Positions 1 through 10,295 of a stretch of 64,000 nucleotides of DNA are shown here, piece by piece. The first letter of the stretch is position 1. Each line of letters opens with the position of its first letter. The position numbers were made by a program, and so were the translations under genes. The notes beneath the pieces were generated by a model. It was not told the origin of the DNA. It searched no databases and worked only from the letters and a program-made list of their open reading frames with translations. Location of the stretch: assembly GCA_933207985.1 (NCBI GenBank), contig OW240916.1:264356991-264420990 (forward strand), given 5' to 3'. The DNA comes from Pelobates cultripes. Its lineage: Eukaryota > Chordata > Amphibia > Anura > Pelobatidae.

Positions 1-873
1 AGAGACAATAAAAGATTAAATGTCACATAACCTCATTGTGTATTATTTTGTAATGGACATATGCAAGTTAACACATTTTTAGAAGTTCTCAATGGTCACG
101 ATTCCTTTGTTGAAGTGACATTCTTTAACCAACTTTGTATCACTTATCTACTAAAACCATGCACATTCTGAAGGTATGGAATCATCCCAAAGAGCATTTT
201 TGAGTTGCTGGGCTCTTGCAAGTGAAGTCCAGGTTTGTGAACGAGCACAAGTTCTTGGTTTGTGTTTCAGGTCAGAGAGGGCTGAAAATGGCTGGCTTCA
301 TTGACCAAGGATAATTCAGACGATGCAAAGAAAAGAGGTCACTAACGTGTATGCATTACAAAATAATATAATGGTAAGTTTTTCAATTTGTCAAATAAAA
401 TTAGCTATTCCTCATGTTGTTTTTTCTCTGTACTTTTTAGATATGCATTTTCCCTTATACGATGTAATTTCAATGTTTTTATTTCCTTCTGAAAAAGCCA
501 TGAATGAATGCTTGCTCTGTTTATCCACATAGATATAAACGGAAAAACAGCAATACATGCTATGCAAAGATTTGGAATAAAGTGGGATTTCAGCTTAGGC
601 CAGACTCACACAACCTGGCTGTTTTCATAACACAACTCAAGACACATGTCTAATGCAAACTGATAAAGACTTAACAAAAATGGCACTAAAGAGTTTTGTC
701 TTTTGGCTACTGTAATAGCTTCTGGCAAGCATTTTCTAACTTGGCAATGTCTTTTATCGGTCTACTAAAGGAACATGAAATATACAATATACACTTTTGT
801 CTACTTCAACCACAATCTTCCTCCACACCTGCAAACCGTTATTCTCAACTTCTCTTTCCACAGTATATATATA
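1..873. other. Unassigned AT-rich DNA
   Basis: No coding frame with recognisable protein similarity, no RNA gene and no clear repeat boundary is visible. Short open frames here have no recognisable motifs and stop at random. The stretch ends in a short TA run (about 863-879) that serves as the target of the neighbouring LTR. Confidence 0.6.
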
Positions 874-1960
874 TATATAGTAACAGCACCCCCAGGCATA
901 AAAGGGGTTAAAAGCCATTTAGGAGATCTTCCCCTTCCAGAGACACAGGCAGCTACTGTAGACACCAATCCACGGAACCAGAGAAGCATATGAATGCTCT
1001 CAAGCATTTGAATGCTGTAAACAGCAGAATAGGAAAAACCATAGAAATAGGTTTACACTCCTAGCAGTCGAACTGGAACAGCATACAGTAAATCCCCCCA
1101 AGAACGAGACAAAGCTCCGTGTTGAGGGTCAAGCAGTGAACAGACAGAGCTGTGGGTTTATTGTTCTTATATACACATTAGTACCACCCACAGGGTTTTG
1201 GAAAACAACCAATAAACACATACAATGCACTCAGACACTCCCACACAAAATCCTCCCCTCTGCCTGCGATACAATTACCTTGCACAATGGGTAATGTAAT
1301 TATCACCGGCAGAGAAATACAGTTTTTCCACATTATTCATATCTTGAAAAGTATGCATCACATTCACATAACTTACATTTTCAGAATCAGCATACTCCAA
1401 ATACAAACATATGTCAAAATCATCCAAATTGGTCCATTGGTTCAAAAGATAGATCGAAGTCCTTTGTGACCAAATGAAGCATGGCTTTTCTGCCCAAAAC
1501 CAGTTCCACAGAGTCTTCTATCCTGGAGATAATTGGGAAGTAATCCAATTATCTCCAAGGACAGAGGCAAAACTCCATTGAACAAATGGCAGCAAAAGAT
1601 AATAAAACACATAAAAACATAACTGTGCAGCCATTGCATTAAACAGGTATATTCAACATATCCCCAGATAGCTCAGATCTGAGTGCACATTATTACTGAA
1701 TGGCGCTCAGAGCACACACATACAGTTCAATTGCCATGGAGCCAAAGTCTTTCCCATAGTCTTTCATTATACAAATGGGCTCCATGGCATAGCTATCTGG
1801 GGTATAACCGCTCAAACAGGGCCAGCACCGAATGACTCGGCTTTCGTGTCTTTGCAGGGGAAAATCAAGCGTTTCAACATGGGGCAATAGTCTAAAGGCA
1901 GCAGGCGGGCAACCAGGCTCCTCCAATGCACAGTGGCGAGATTAGACTCGTCACATATAT
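874..1960 (-). mobile_element. Solo LTR (Ty3/gypsy- or ERV-like), minus strand
   Basis: Read on the minus strand the unit begins TGTGACGAGTCTAATC at 1955 and ends near 879 with GCTGTTAC(T)A; the last dinucleotide is degraded from the usual CA. TATAT lies on both sides (874-878 and 1956-1960), compatible with a 5-bp target duplication, though the left copy sits in a TA run and is weak on its own. A TATA box (TATATAAG on the minus strand, near 1168-1174) is followed by AATAAAC, the order expected for U3 promoter and R/U5 polyadenylation signals. The same landmarks occur in the LTR at 35149-36260: start TGTGACGA, GGAGGAGCCTG near the 5' end, GAGCTATCTGGGGATA, an inverted GGAGATAATTG/CAATTATCTCC pair, and TATATAAG followed by AATAAAC. 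The two are clearly one family. No gag, pol or second LTR is adjacent, so this is a solo LTR left by recombination. Exact superfamily is not resolved. Confidence 0.72.
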
Positions 1961-2490
1961 ACACTAGAAATTCCTTGTTCTTGTAATGCCGTGCGCCAAA
2001 TCAAGGGCTCCAATAGACACCAATCCAAAAATTAGGCTGCACTTACGGTCTTCCTAAAATCCAAAATGCTTTATTGTCAAAAGTTAAGTGATCGTCTGGC
2101 ATGTTGACATGAGACGGCAGCAAAACGTCCGCGCGAACTGGAGTGAAAGTGGAGGGGTATGAGAGGGAGAGGATTGGAGCAACTGGCAAACGGATAGTGA
2201 GAGAGACCATTGACCGCGTGGATCCCCTTGGCGTACCTGACTTACAATAGAAGGTCGACGGCAATTGAAATCTAAAAGGCCGATGGCATTTGAAAGCTAT
2301 ATCTGTGCAAATAAGGGGATCTTAAGACTCTGCCACGCTATTTAAAATCCTAAAAGGGTAGGAAAAATAGGAGGGACTTCAAAATATAAAGGACACCCAT
2401 TGATTAAAAGTGAGAAAAAAATATTTCATAATCATATCATATTCATAGTAATATCCACTTGTATAAAGTTGGATTTTTTATTTCATTTTT
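1961..2490. other. Unassigned interval, mixed composition
   Basis: The first 300 bp (about 1990-2300) are richer in GC and contain ACCAATCCA, which also occurs inside the upstream LTR near 965. From 2330 on the DNA becomes A-rich. No gene or defined element is recognised. Confidence 0.5.
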
Positions 2491-2559
2491 TATTCTCTCT
2501 TTCCCTTCCTGCTCATCTGACTTGTTGTGCATTGTGGAAAGAAGGGGTTTGGAGACAAT

Positions 2560-3310
2560 TGAGAGAAGGGAGCAAGTAGAGAGTATAGTTTAGTAAATCC
2601 ACCCCCTTCAGGAAAACTATACTTACAAACAACTCCCTGAATTTTACGAGCTCTCCTTCTGTAACTGGACCATAGATACTTGGAGAAAAGAGGAGGTAAA
2701 AAATTGAGTAATTCTTAAAGGAATATAACATTTTAAAGAAACAAAGTAGGAGAAAAGAGAGAGAGGAAAGCAAGCAGTGAGCATATTTTAGCGATTCTAC
2801 CCTCTTTGAGCAAATTCTATAACTACAATCAATTTACTTCACTTTACTTCTATAGCTATCCCACTGACTATTGGAAATCAAAACTCATAGGAAATCAATA
2901 CTAAAATAAATTTCTAGTAGCTGTTACTTATCGATTTACTAATTTATTTTCTCTTTTAAACTTGAAATTCTGGTTGATAAAAGGAATAAGAGGAAAAAGA
3001 AAAAAAAATCATAGCATTAAAGAGATCACTGGTGAGAGTTGAATTGGAAAAGAAAGAACAGGGAAAGTAGGTAAAAGGAAAAAGGGTTATTTAGAGATAT
3101 TACCCTCTTCCTGGCAAGATGGGGAAAAAAGGGAGTAGAGAAGAAAGAAAGAGGAGAAGAAGAGGAGAGGAACCCAGGTGCATTCCTCCTTCTAATAAGG
3201 AAGAACATCAGTAAAGTGAAAAAAACATAAGACAAGATCTGAAAAGAAAAAAGAAAATAAAGAGGACAGAATTTCTGTTTAGCGAATCGACCCTCTTTTT
3301 CTAAGATATA
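2560..3310 (+). promoter_or_regulatory. Tandem 5'UTR monomers of the LINE
   Basis: A block of G/A-rich DNA ending in a TTTAGyrAnTCnACCCyCTT-like motif is repeated four times: near 2589 (TTTAGTAAATCCACCCCCTT), 2787 (TTTAGCGATTCTACCCTCTT), 3087 (TTTAGAGATATTACCCTCTT) and 3279 (TTTAGCGAATCGACCCTCTT). The spacing is roughly 200, 300 and 190 bp. Tandem 5'UTR monomers act as promoters in some L1 families (for example mouse L1), so a promoter role is an inference by analogy. Confidence 0.55.
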
Positions 3311-3496
3311 TTATAATATCAATATATTCCTATAACAATAGAGGATACAAACTGATTGTCAACCATTGGTCATTACACAGTGAAATTTGAACAGGTTGGG
3401 AAAAAAAAAATATTTCTTCCTAACATCTTGAGAGCGAATCATGTTCTGCCCCACATATATACTCTAACTCAGAAGAAGTGGAGTAGAGGAAATATG

Positions 3497-4375
3497 GTTC
3501 CCAAAAAAGAGAAGCCAACAAACTCTGATAAAAACAAATCTATCAACACATATTATTCTCCCAAGAATAAAGGGAAACAAATGAAGCCTAGAAGTTCTCT
3601 GGGAACTATAGAAACAAGTCAAATACAAACAACTATCATGGATCCGCACCAACCAGAGCTGAATCAACTACTCACTAAGGAATGAGTAGTAGATTTAATG
3701 GATAATCTTCGTATAAAAATGACACAAGACATTACATACCTCATAGATACATTTAAAGAGGAACTCTCTCATGTTCTCCAAAGCATATCTATACAATTGC
3801 AAATCTTCAATTAAATTACAAGCTCCTACAAACCAAGAACGAGATTGTAGAAAACAGAGTTAAAACGCTCAAGGCTACAAACAACAGATATGGAAGATAG
3901 AGCACGAAGAAAAATATAAGAATAAGAGGGATTTCTGAAGCAATCACCAATGACAAATTGGAAAAACATTTTTATGGAATTCCTATCAACATTTGTCTCT
4001 TCACAAAATCTGGGTCAAAGACCTTTTGAGCGGTTTCATCGTCTTCCTAGACATAAAGCCATAGGAGACTCAAGTCCCAGAGATGTCATAATTCGGTTTG
4101 CCTCCTACTACATCAAAAATCTTAGAACTCAAGCAGAAAGAAAGATACCACAAAAAGAAGAACCATATAAAGATATAAAGATATTTGCAGATATCTCCTC
4201 TGCAACAAGACAAGCTAGGAGAAATTATCAGGAATACACCAAAATATTCAGAGGAAACCATATAAATGATAGATGGGGATTCCCAACCTCCTTAATTATT
4301 CATCATGATAACTCTACAATCGTCTTCAGAGAACCATTACAAGTACAACACAAACTAAAGAAAATGGGATTAATG
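3497..4375 (+). pseudogene. LINE ORF1 remnant (L1 ORF1p-like)
   Basis: ORF1p of L1-type LINEs is an RNA-binding chaperone that coats LINE RNA. Here a basic, low-complexity N-terminus (from the ATG at 3497) runs to a stop at 3685. A broken heptad-like stretch follows (about 3700-3890, frames LIDTFKEELSHVL and similar), as expected for the coiled coil. Near 3888 the sequence encodes EDRARRKNIRIRGISE once a frameshift is allowed; this matches the start of the L1 ORF1 RRM domain. The open stretch 3950-4375 continues with RFHRLPRHK...PRDVIIRF (residues about 28-51 of that stretch), a hallmark of L1/Tx1 ORF1, then IKIFADISSATRQARR. At least three lesions interrupt it. Confidence in family is high, in exact ends low. 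Confidence 0.75.
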
Positions 4376-5060
4376 TAAAGACGGTTAACTTCAATAAAAT
4401 TAATCCAACAATGAAGACATGAGTAGCGGGAGGACAAGCAGGAGGAGGAAGAAGAGACTGATAGTCCTTTCCAAATTTTTATTTTTCTCTCCCTCCCTCT
4501 CCTTCCCCTTTTTACAGGGAAGGAAGGTGAGGAAGAGTAGAAATAACATGTTATGTTATTTAATTAATATTTATACGATGAAGAATTCACTGTTCTAATC
4601 AAGTTGGATCTTTATTAGTAAATTAGTAGGAAGAGTGAGAGATAAGGAGCACATAGTAAAAATAATAATTTATCTATTTTTTTATTTATTTGTTTTTCTT
4701 CTCATTGCACAAAAATACACAAGGAAGAGATATTTAAGAGAAATTAAGCAGATAAGGGATATAAACACGACATACACATTTAAGGAAGAAATCACTTAAG
4801 ACGATTTCCAGTATTAATAAAATAGATAATAAAAAAAAAAAAAGGGAAAGGCGAGGGGAGAAGGAAAGAAAGAGAATTGGTATTTACACTATAGGGTGGA
4901 CAAGATGTAAATAAAGGTTTCTGCACTAATACACATAGGTATTAATAAGAGAGAGAATTCGAATAGCACTAATACAGTAGAATAGCACAGAAGGGAAATA
5001 GAAATAAAATTTATAATAAGAGACACTAAACAATATAGGGTGATTAATAAAGTAAGAAAG

Positions 5061-5104
<44 letters not shown>

Positions 5105-5965
5105 TTTATTATTATTATTTATTTATTTTTTATTCTGTCTTTCCAGTATCTGAGTGGCTGAGTGGAATTAGAGAGAAGTTAAATAATTAGAATTTTTAAA
5201 AGAATTTAGGGAGCACTATTAGTAGTAAAGATGAATAGGAACTGTATTAAAAATCATTCCTTGATAGGCCAAGATGACCAAGATTTGTATTTGATTAGAA
5301 ACAGATTATAGGATATGGTAAAATCCTTACTATAATTTGAGAAAGGACTAAGGTCAGTAGCACATATTCTGAGGTGAACATTATCTTCCTCCTTTTTATT
5401 TTTTGTTTTAGTTTTTTTTGTGGTAAATTTGAATAGTTTCTGGTTGGCTGAGGTGAAAAGTGGAGAGAGAGTAGAGAAAGAATTTGAAAAAATTTAAAAG
5501 AAATCAAGATTAAACCACATATTGAATATTCTGAGTCTAAGAGGCAACAATTAAGGAGAGTTTATTATATAAAGTATTTATTTTATATATGTATATATAT
5601 ATATATTCTCTTCTGTTTCCCCTCCTCCTCTCTGATTAATTCTTTGGTTATCCAGAGTAATAAATGAGGAGCGATATTAAGGACAGAACAGTTTCAAATT
5701 GCTGATTAATTGATTCATTTTCCTCTTCCTTCTCTCACTCTCCCCGAAAGGACTCCTAATCCTGCGGTAATCATAGGGAAAATCAGGCAGGATGGATAGC
5801 CATTTTGTTCTGATTTGGTATATTTGTTGAATGAATGGTGTTTTATCTGGGTCTCCTCATACTGGGAGTCCAAGACGAAACAAAGTGTGAATGGACACAG
5901 GGAAAATATTGGAAAGTAATACAAGGGGGATGGAAATGGAATAATCAAACTATACATATATGTCT
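4376..5965 (+). other. ORF1-ORF2 spacer of the LINE, low complexity
   Basis: About 1.6 kb separates the ORF1 remnant from the endonuclease, far more than the short gap usual in L1. It contains pyrimidine- and purine-rich tracts (4480-4530, 4830-4880), a TA run at 5067-5095 followed by T-rich DNA, and a second TA-like run near 5580-5607. No coding similarity is visible. It may hold secondary insertions or be a family trait. Confidence 0.5.
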
Positions 5966-6700
5966 TTGAGATTTCTTACTATCAATACAAAGGGCCTGAA
6001 TTATCGATATAAAAGGGGATGTTTGTATAATTTACTGCAAGAGCAGAATATATAAGTGGCCTTTATCTAGGAGACACACTGGACTGAGGATCCCAAAAAG
6101 TTGTGGAAATGTACTAGATTTCCAATGATTATCTCAACAACCTTAAAAAAAATCAAAAGAAAAAAAAAGAGGGGTTTCAATAATTTTTTCTGGTAAACTA
6201 AAACTGCAGTTATTGTACAAAGATAATGATCCAAATGGGCATTACCAGATAGTTGTAGTAAATATTAACAATATAACATATACCCTGATAAATTTATATG
6301 CTCCAAACCAAGCAACCTTTAAATTTATTAACAGCCTATATTCTAAATTGGAAAGGTTTGTTGTGGGCATCTTGATAATGGGAGGAGATTTTAATATTAT
6401 AGTTGATCCTAAATTGGAAAAGAATAACACAAGGAAAAATAATGTATTTGTAGGCACTAATTTTACTAAACTCCAGAATTTTCTATGGCAAAATGAGTTA
6501 TTTGATTGTTGGAGGGTTTTTAATTAATTAAAAATGGATTATACCTTCTATTCGAGCACCCACCAATCATATTCCCAAATTGATCTAGAAATCAGTCATT
6601 GCCTCTAATAAAAAATATTATTATTGGCCCAATAACATGGTTAGACCATGCTCCTTTAATTATGGAGATAAAAAACAATATTGAATATAAATTTAGATCC
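5966..6700 (+). pseudogene. LINE ORF2 APE-type endonuclease domain (broken)
   Basis: This domain nicks the target DNA to start target-primed reverse transcription. The frame opens with LRFLTINTKGLN near 5966, the usual N-terminal beta-strand of an L1 endonuclease. ETHW follows near 6073-6084 and carries the catalytic glutamate. Further on are LINLYAPN (about 6285-6310), GGDFN (about 6380-6395, catalytic Asp/Asn) and, in another frame, SQID near 6576. The final WLDHAP (about 6635-6655) carries the conserved catalytic histidine. Motif order and spacing fit an APE endonuclease of about 230 residues. Stops near 6050, 6065, 6190 and 6526 and at least one frameshift make it a pseudogene. Confidence 0.8.
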
Positions 6701-7233
6701 AAATGGCGATTAAATGAAAACGTAATAAAAACACAAACACATTTTGAAGTATTATATGAGGAGGCTCAGAAAGCTATAGAAATTAATGACAATGGAGAAG
6801 TAACGGACTTAACACTTTGGGCAACGTTCAAATGTATAATGAGAGGCCTATGTATTAAAAGAGGAGCTTATATCAAAAACAAAAAAAACTGATAACCTTA
6901 AACAGCTTTATGTAAAATTGTCAAATTTAGAGAATAAACATAAAAACAATGTGGATGATAAAATACTTATTGAAATAAAACAAATAAGACAACAGATTAT
7001 TTATAAATTAATGGAAAATTTAAAGAGAAATATTTAAACAGAATTTGTATTACAATAATAACAGAATAGGTAAATCTTTAACAAATAAATTACAATTCAA
7101 ACTGAAAACTGAAATTATCAAAAAAATTATAGTAATAATAATTAGTAAGTAAGATTTTTATCTCCTCAAAAAATGTCAAAGGCCTTATTACTATGATCTA
7201 TACAATTTAAAAAATACAATTTCAAGCCATCAA

Positions 7234-8111
7234 ATGATTTCCTTTTTTTCAAAGCTGAAATTACCAAAGATCAGTGAGGAAGACCTAGAAGTATTAAATC
7301 AGCCAATCTCAATAAAAGAGGTAACAAAGGTTATACAAAATCTGAAACCAAACAAGGCACCAGGTCCAGATGGATATACTGCCATTTTCTATCAAAAAAT
7401 TCAACCCATAGTAGCTCCCTTGCTTTTGAGAGTTTTTTCTATTTTTCCAACAATGCAAGAATTACCGGAAGAAGCTTTACAGGCCTTTATCCTCCCAATT
7501 CCAAAAGAAGGCAATGATTTAACTAAAACTTCTAACTATAGACCAATTTCTTTAATAAACCTTAATGTTAAAATTTATTCCAAGATACTTGCAAATAGAT
7601 TACAGCAGGTAATACCGTATTTAATGCACGGAGATCAGTCGGGGTTCGTCAGGGTCAGGGGTGTTTCAGATAATATACGTAAGCTCCTTAATTTCATCCG
7701 TGGAGTCGATCAGAAAAATATCAAAGCAACTTGGTGCTGGACGCCGAAAAGGCCTTTGATAGGGTGGATTGAAAGTTTATGGATCTCGTCATACAAAATT
7801 TTGGTTTGGTGGGTTTATTTAGAGATAGTGTCAAAATATTGTACTCGAACCCATCTGCAAGAGTAATTGTCCCGGGGATGATGTCGGAATACTTTAATAT
7901 CACAAATGGAACTCGACAAGGCTGCCCGTTAGCACCAATGCTCTATATTATGACACTAGAGCCTTTAGCAGCTTTAATTAGATACTCAACAGAGGTACAC
8001 AGACTTAAAATATGTCCGGTTGAACATAAACCTACCTTGTTTGCAGATGACGCCCTACTGACCCTCCATCCCAGCTGCAACAGACATAATAGCCGAATAA
8101 AGCAAATATTA
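7234..8111 (+). pseudogene. LINE ORF2 reverse transcriptase domain (broken)
   Basis: The reverse transcriptase copies LINE RNA into the nicked target. The open stretch from 7234 contains NKAPGPDGYT (RT motif 0/1), NYRPISLINLNVKIYSKILA (motif 1) and DQSGFV (motif 2). Near 7735 the frame shifts. In the new frame come LVLDAEKAFDRVD (motif with the first catalytic aspartate) followed by a TGA in place of tryptophan, then NGTRQGCPLAPMLY and the catalytic LFADDALL near 8037-8060. The FADD box is the usual LINE form of the YxDD motif. The stretch 6893-7233 between this and the endonuclease has only decayed coding similarity. The copy cannot make active enzyme. Confidence 0.88.
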
Positions 8112-8414
8112 TAATTATAAGCTTAATATTGATAAGACATAACTTATGTCCTTTGGCTTACAATCTAAGGAAATTAATTATTTTGTATCTATATATAAAT
8201 TCAAATGGGAAAAAGCAGCTATCAACTACTTGGGGGTGAAGATTACTTATAACATCTTAGAAATGGTGGAGTACAATTACTCACTACTTCTATAAGAAAT
8301 GAAAAGACAATTCAAGATATGTAATAAAGTTGATTATCTTGGTTGGGGAGAATAGAGACAGCAAGAGCATAAATGGTACCAAAATGTACATACCTATACA
8401 GAACTATACCACTT

Positions 8415-9360
8415 AGAGTAAATACGGAAATGCTACATAAATTCCAAACCTCCATTTCTGGATTTATATGGGCCAATAAAAAAACCCAGGATTTCATTAA
8501 AAACTTTAAAGAAAACAAGCAAAAATGGTGGACTGTCCTTTCCTGACGTCCATGACTTACACAAAGCCTGTATGGCGGCACATTTTTTAACATGGGATGG
8601 CTCAAACAACTCAAATAATGTATGGAATGAAATGGAGATTCAGGAGTCTAAGTCATTCAACCTTTATGACTATTTCTGGTTAGTTACTAGAAAAAACTTT
8701 GATAAGATGACTTCAAACCCAATTGTAAAAAATATGTTGATAACAGCTATTAATATAAGGGAAAAATGTAACCAATTAAATGCTATAGCAATGTCTTCCT
8801 CGGTTGAACTTCTGGAGGTTAATATCTCTGATATTAACTTAGAGAAGTGGAGGAGCTGTGGGATCAATAGATTATCAGACATGGTAATAAATGGGAAAAT
8901 ATCACCATTTCAACAGTTACAAACAATATAATCTTTATCTTTAAAATACTTATTTACATATCTTAGAATAAAAAATTACCTGTCTACCAAATAGGTAATT
9001 GAACAAAACATAACTACTCAATTTTTAGATTCTCACAAGCCCTTGAAGAGGGTATCATGATCTATAGAATTTATACGATGTTTGGAAACTTTCACTAAAG
9101 AAACCCCACTGATTAAATGGGAATCTGGTATAAACAAGACCTTTAGAAATCAAGAATGGAAACAAAGTATAAAGTTAGTGAAGAAAAATATGCACTGTAT
9201 AAATTTGATAGAATTACATTTCAAAATATTAGATAGGTGGTATTTGGTTCCAACCAAATTAAATAAAATCATACACTCCGATCAATGTTGAAGATGTGGT
9301 AACAGCAGAGGAACCCATTACCACATTTGGTGGCAATGTAGAGAACTAGACAATCTCAAA
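8415..9360 (+). pseudogene. LINE ORF2 C-terminal region with zinc-knuckle remnant
   Basis: After the RT the reading frames encode FQTSISGFIWANKK (about 8440-8480), a stretch of 119 residues from 8572 with no stop, and a final stretch from 9082 with KILDRWYLVPTKLNKI. This runs over a stop into CGNSRGTHYHIWWQC (about 9290-9340). The last part matches the conserved LINE C-terminal pattern in which Cys, His and Cys residues (CxxC...H...C) form a zinc-binding cluster. The phases differ between the three stretches, so at least two frameshifts are present. Confidence 0.72.
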
Positions 9361-9768
9361 TAAAATTTTACTATACTATTCGAGAAGATTTTTGCCTGAA
9401 CAGTGACTTTGACCCCCCCAGCTCCTCCTTATTCATATGGACCTACCAGAGTGGAACAATCCACTTCTTAATGTTTTGATTCAATTATTGATGGCCTTTA
9501 AAATTAGCATAGCAAGGAATTGGAAATAGCTAGGAAAACCAGAATTGTACAAGATAAAGAATCAAATCAACTATCAGTTTAGAATGGAGAAGGGTTACTA
9601 TCTATTATCTAACTAGTTAGACTCCTACTCAAAGATTTGGTAATTTTGGGAATCCTCCCCCTATGCCAGTTAAGATAATGAAAACTCAGATCTGCTCTCC
9701 CTGTGTCAGTGGTATGAATGTAATAGTTGTTTTAATCGATACTCGAAAAAGATAAGATAGCTATAACT

Positions 9769-10135
9769 TCGTCTAAGGCAAAGGAAAGGTTTTTTTACTG
9801 TAAGAACAATCAGGATGTGGAATTCTCTGCCTGAAGAAGTGGTTTCATCAGAGTCCATACAGACGTTCAAACGGCTACTAGATGCATACTTGCAATAACA
9901 GAATATTCAAGGATATAATCTTTCAATGTAGGGTAATAACTGCTTGATCCAAGGATAAATCTGACTGCCATTCTGGGGTCAAGAAGGAATTTTTTTCCTA
10001 GCTTGTTGCAAAATTGTGCTTCAAACTGGGTTTTTTGCCTTCTTTTGGATCAACAGCAAAAAACAAATGTGAGGTAGGCTGAACTTGATGGACGCAAGTC
10101 TCTTTTCAGCTATGTAACTATGTAACTATGTAACT
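9769..10135 (+). mobile_element. CR1/L2-type LINE 3' end, truncated copy
   Basis: Translation gives RLRQRKGFFTVRTIRMWNSL then PEEVV, the conserved C-terminal end of CR1/L2-type ORF2 (the WNSLPEEVV motif). It is followed by a 3'UTR that ends in an 8-bp tail repeat, CTATGTAA, about three times (10110-10135). A closely similar copy lies at 52940-53848. CR1-type elements typically end in short 8-bp tandem repeats. This copy is 5'-truncated and lies inside the 3' region of the L1/Tx1-like LINE. Confidence 0.82.
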
Positions 10136-10255
10136 TTGCAAAAAATGTTTTACTATCGAATATATGTATCTGTAATTTCAAACTGTTAATAATGTGAAAA
10201 GTTTTTCAAAAAATTCAAATAAAGAATTATAAATAAAATAAATAAAAAGATAAAA

Positions 10256-10295
10256 GATCAACATTTCAGTCCACCTAAGGGACTTTCCTCAGAAT
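10256..10295 (-). ncRNA. Hammerhead-like motif lacking stem I
   Basis: On the minus strand, CTGAGGA (10292-10286) fits the CUGANGA core. It is followed by an extra A, a 5-bp stem II (AGUCC/GGACU, loop CUUAGGU) and GAAA (10267-10264). A minimal stem III (AU/AU around GUUG) follows and then C at 10256, forming an AUC cleavage triplet. The AT-rich LINE tail begins at 10255, so the sequence that would form stem I is absent. The extra A between core and stem II is not canonical. It is a candidate from the motif only; self-cleavage is not expected without stem I. Confidence 0.42.

Larger units (their letters stand above)
2500..10255 (+). mobile_element. Decayed L1/Tx1-like LINE, near full length
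   Basis: The order of parts is that of a vertebrate L1-superfamily LINE: purine-rich 5'UTR with tandem monomers (about 2560-3310), ORF1 remnant (about 3497-4375), an unusually long spacer, ORF2 endonuclease (from about 5966), reverse transcriptase (about 7234-8111), C-terminal domain with a CCHC-like cluster (to about 9356), a 3'UTR, and an AATAAA-rich tail (10216-10255). All reading frames are broken by stops and frameshifts, so the copy is dead. A CR1-type LINE 3' end (9769-10135) has been inserted in the 3' region. Target-site duplications could not be identified, so the 5' limit is approximate. Assignment to L1/Tx1 rests on the ORF1 motif and the APE endonuclease; L1 and Tx1 clades cannot be separated by eye. 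Confidence 0.82.

Noticed and set aside
9769..10135. TSD around the nested CR1 tail
   Set aside because: Only a short AACTT-like match at both sides, too weak to call.
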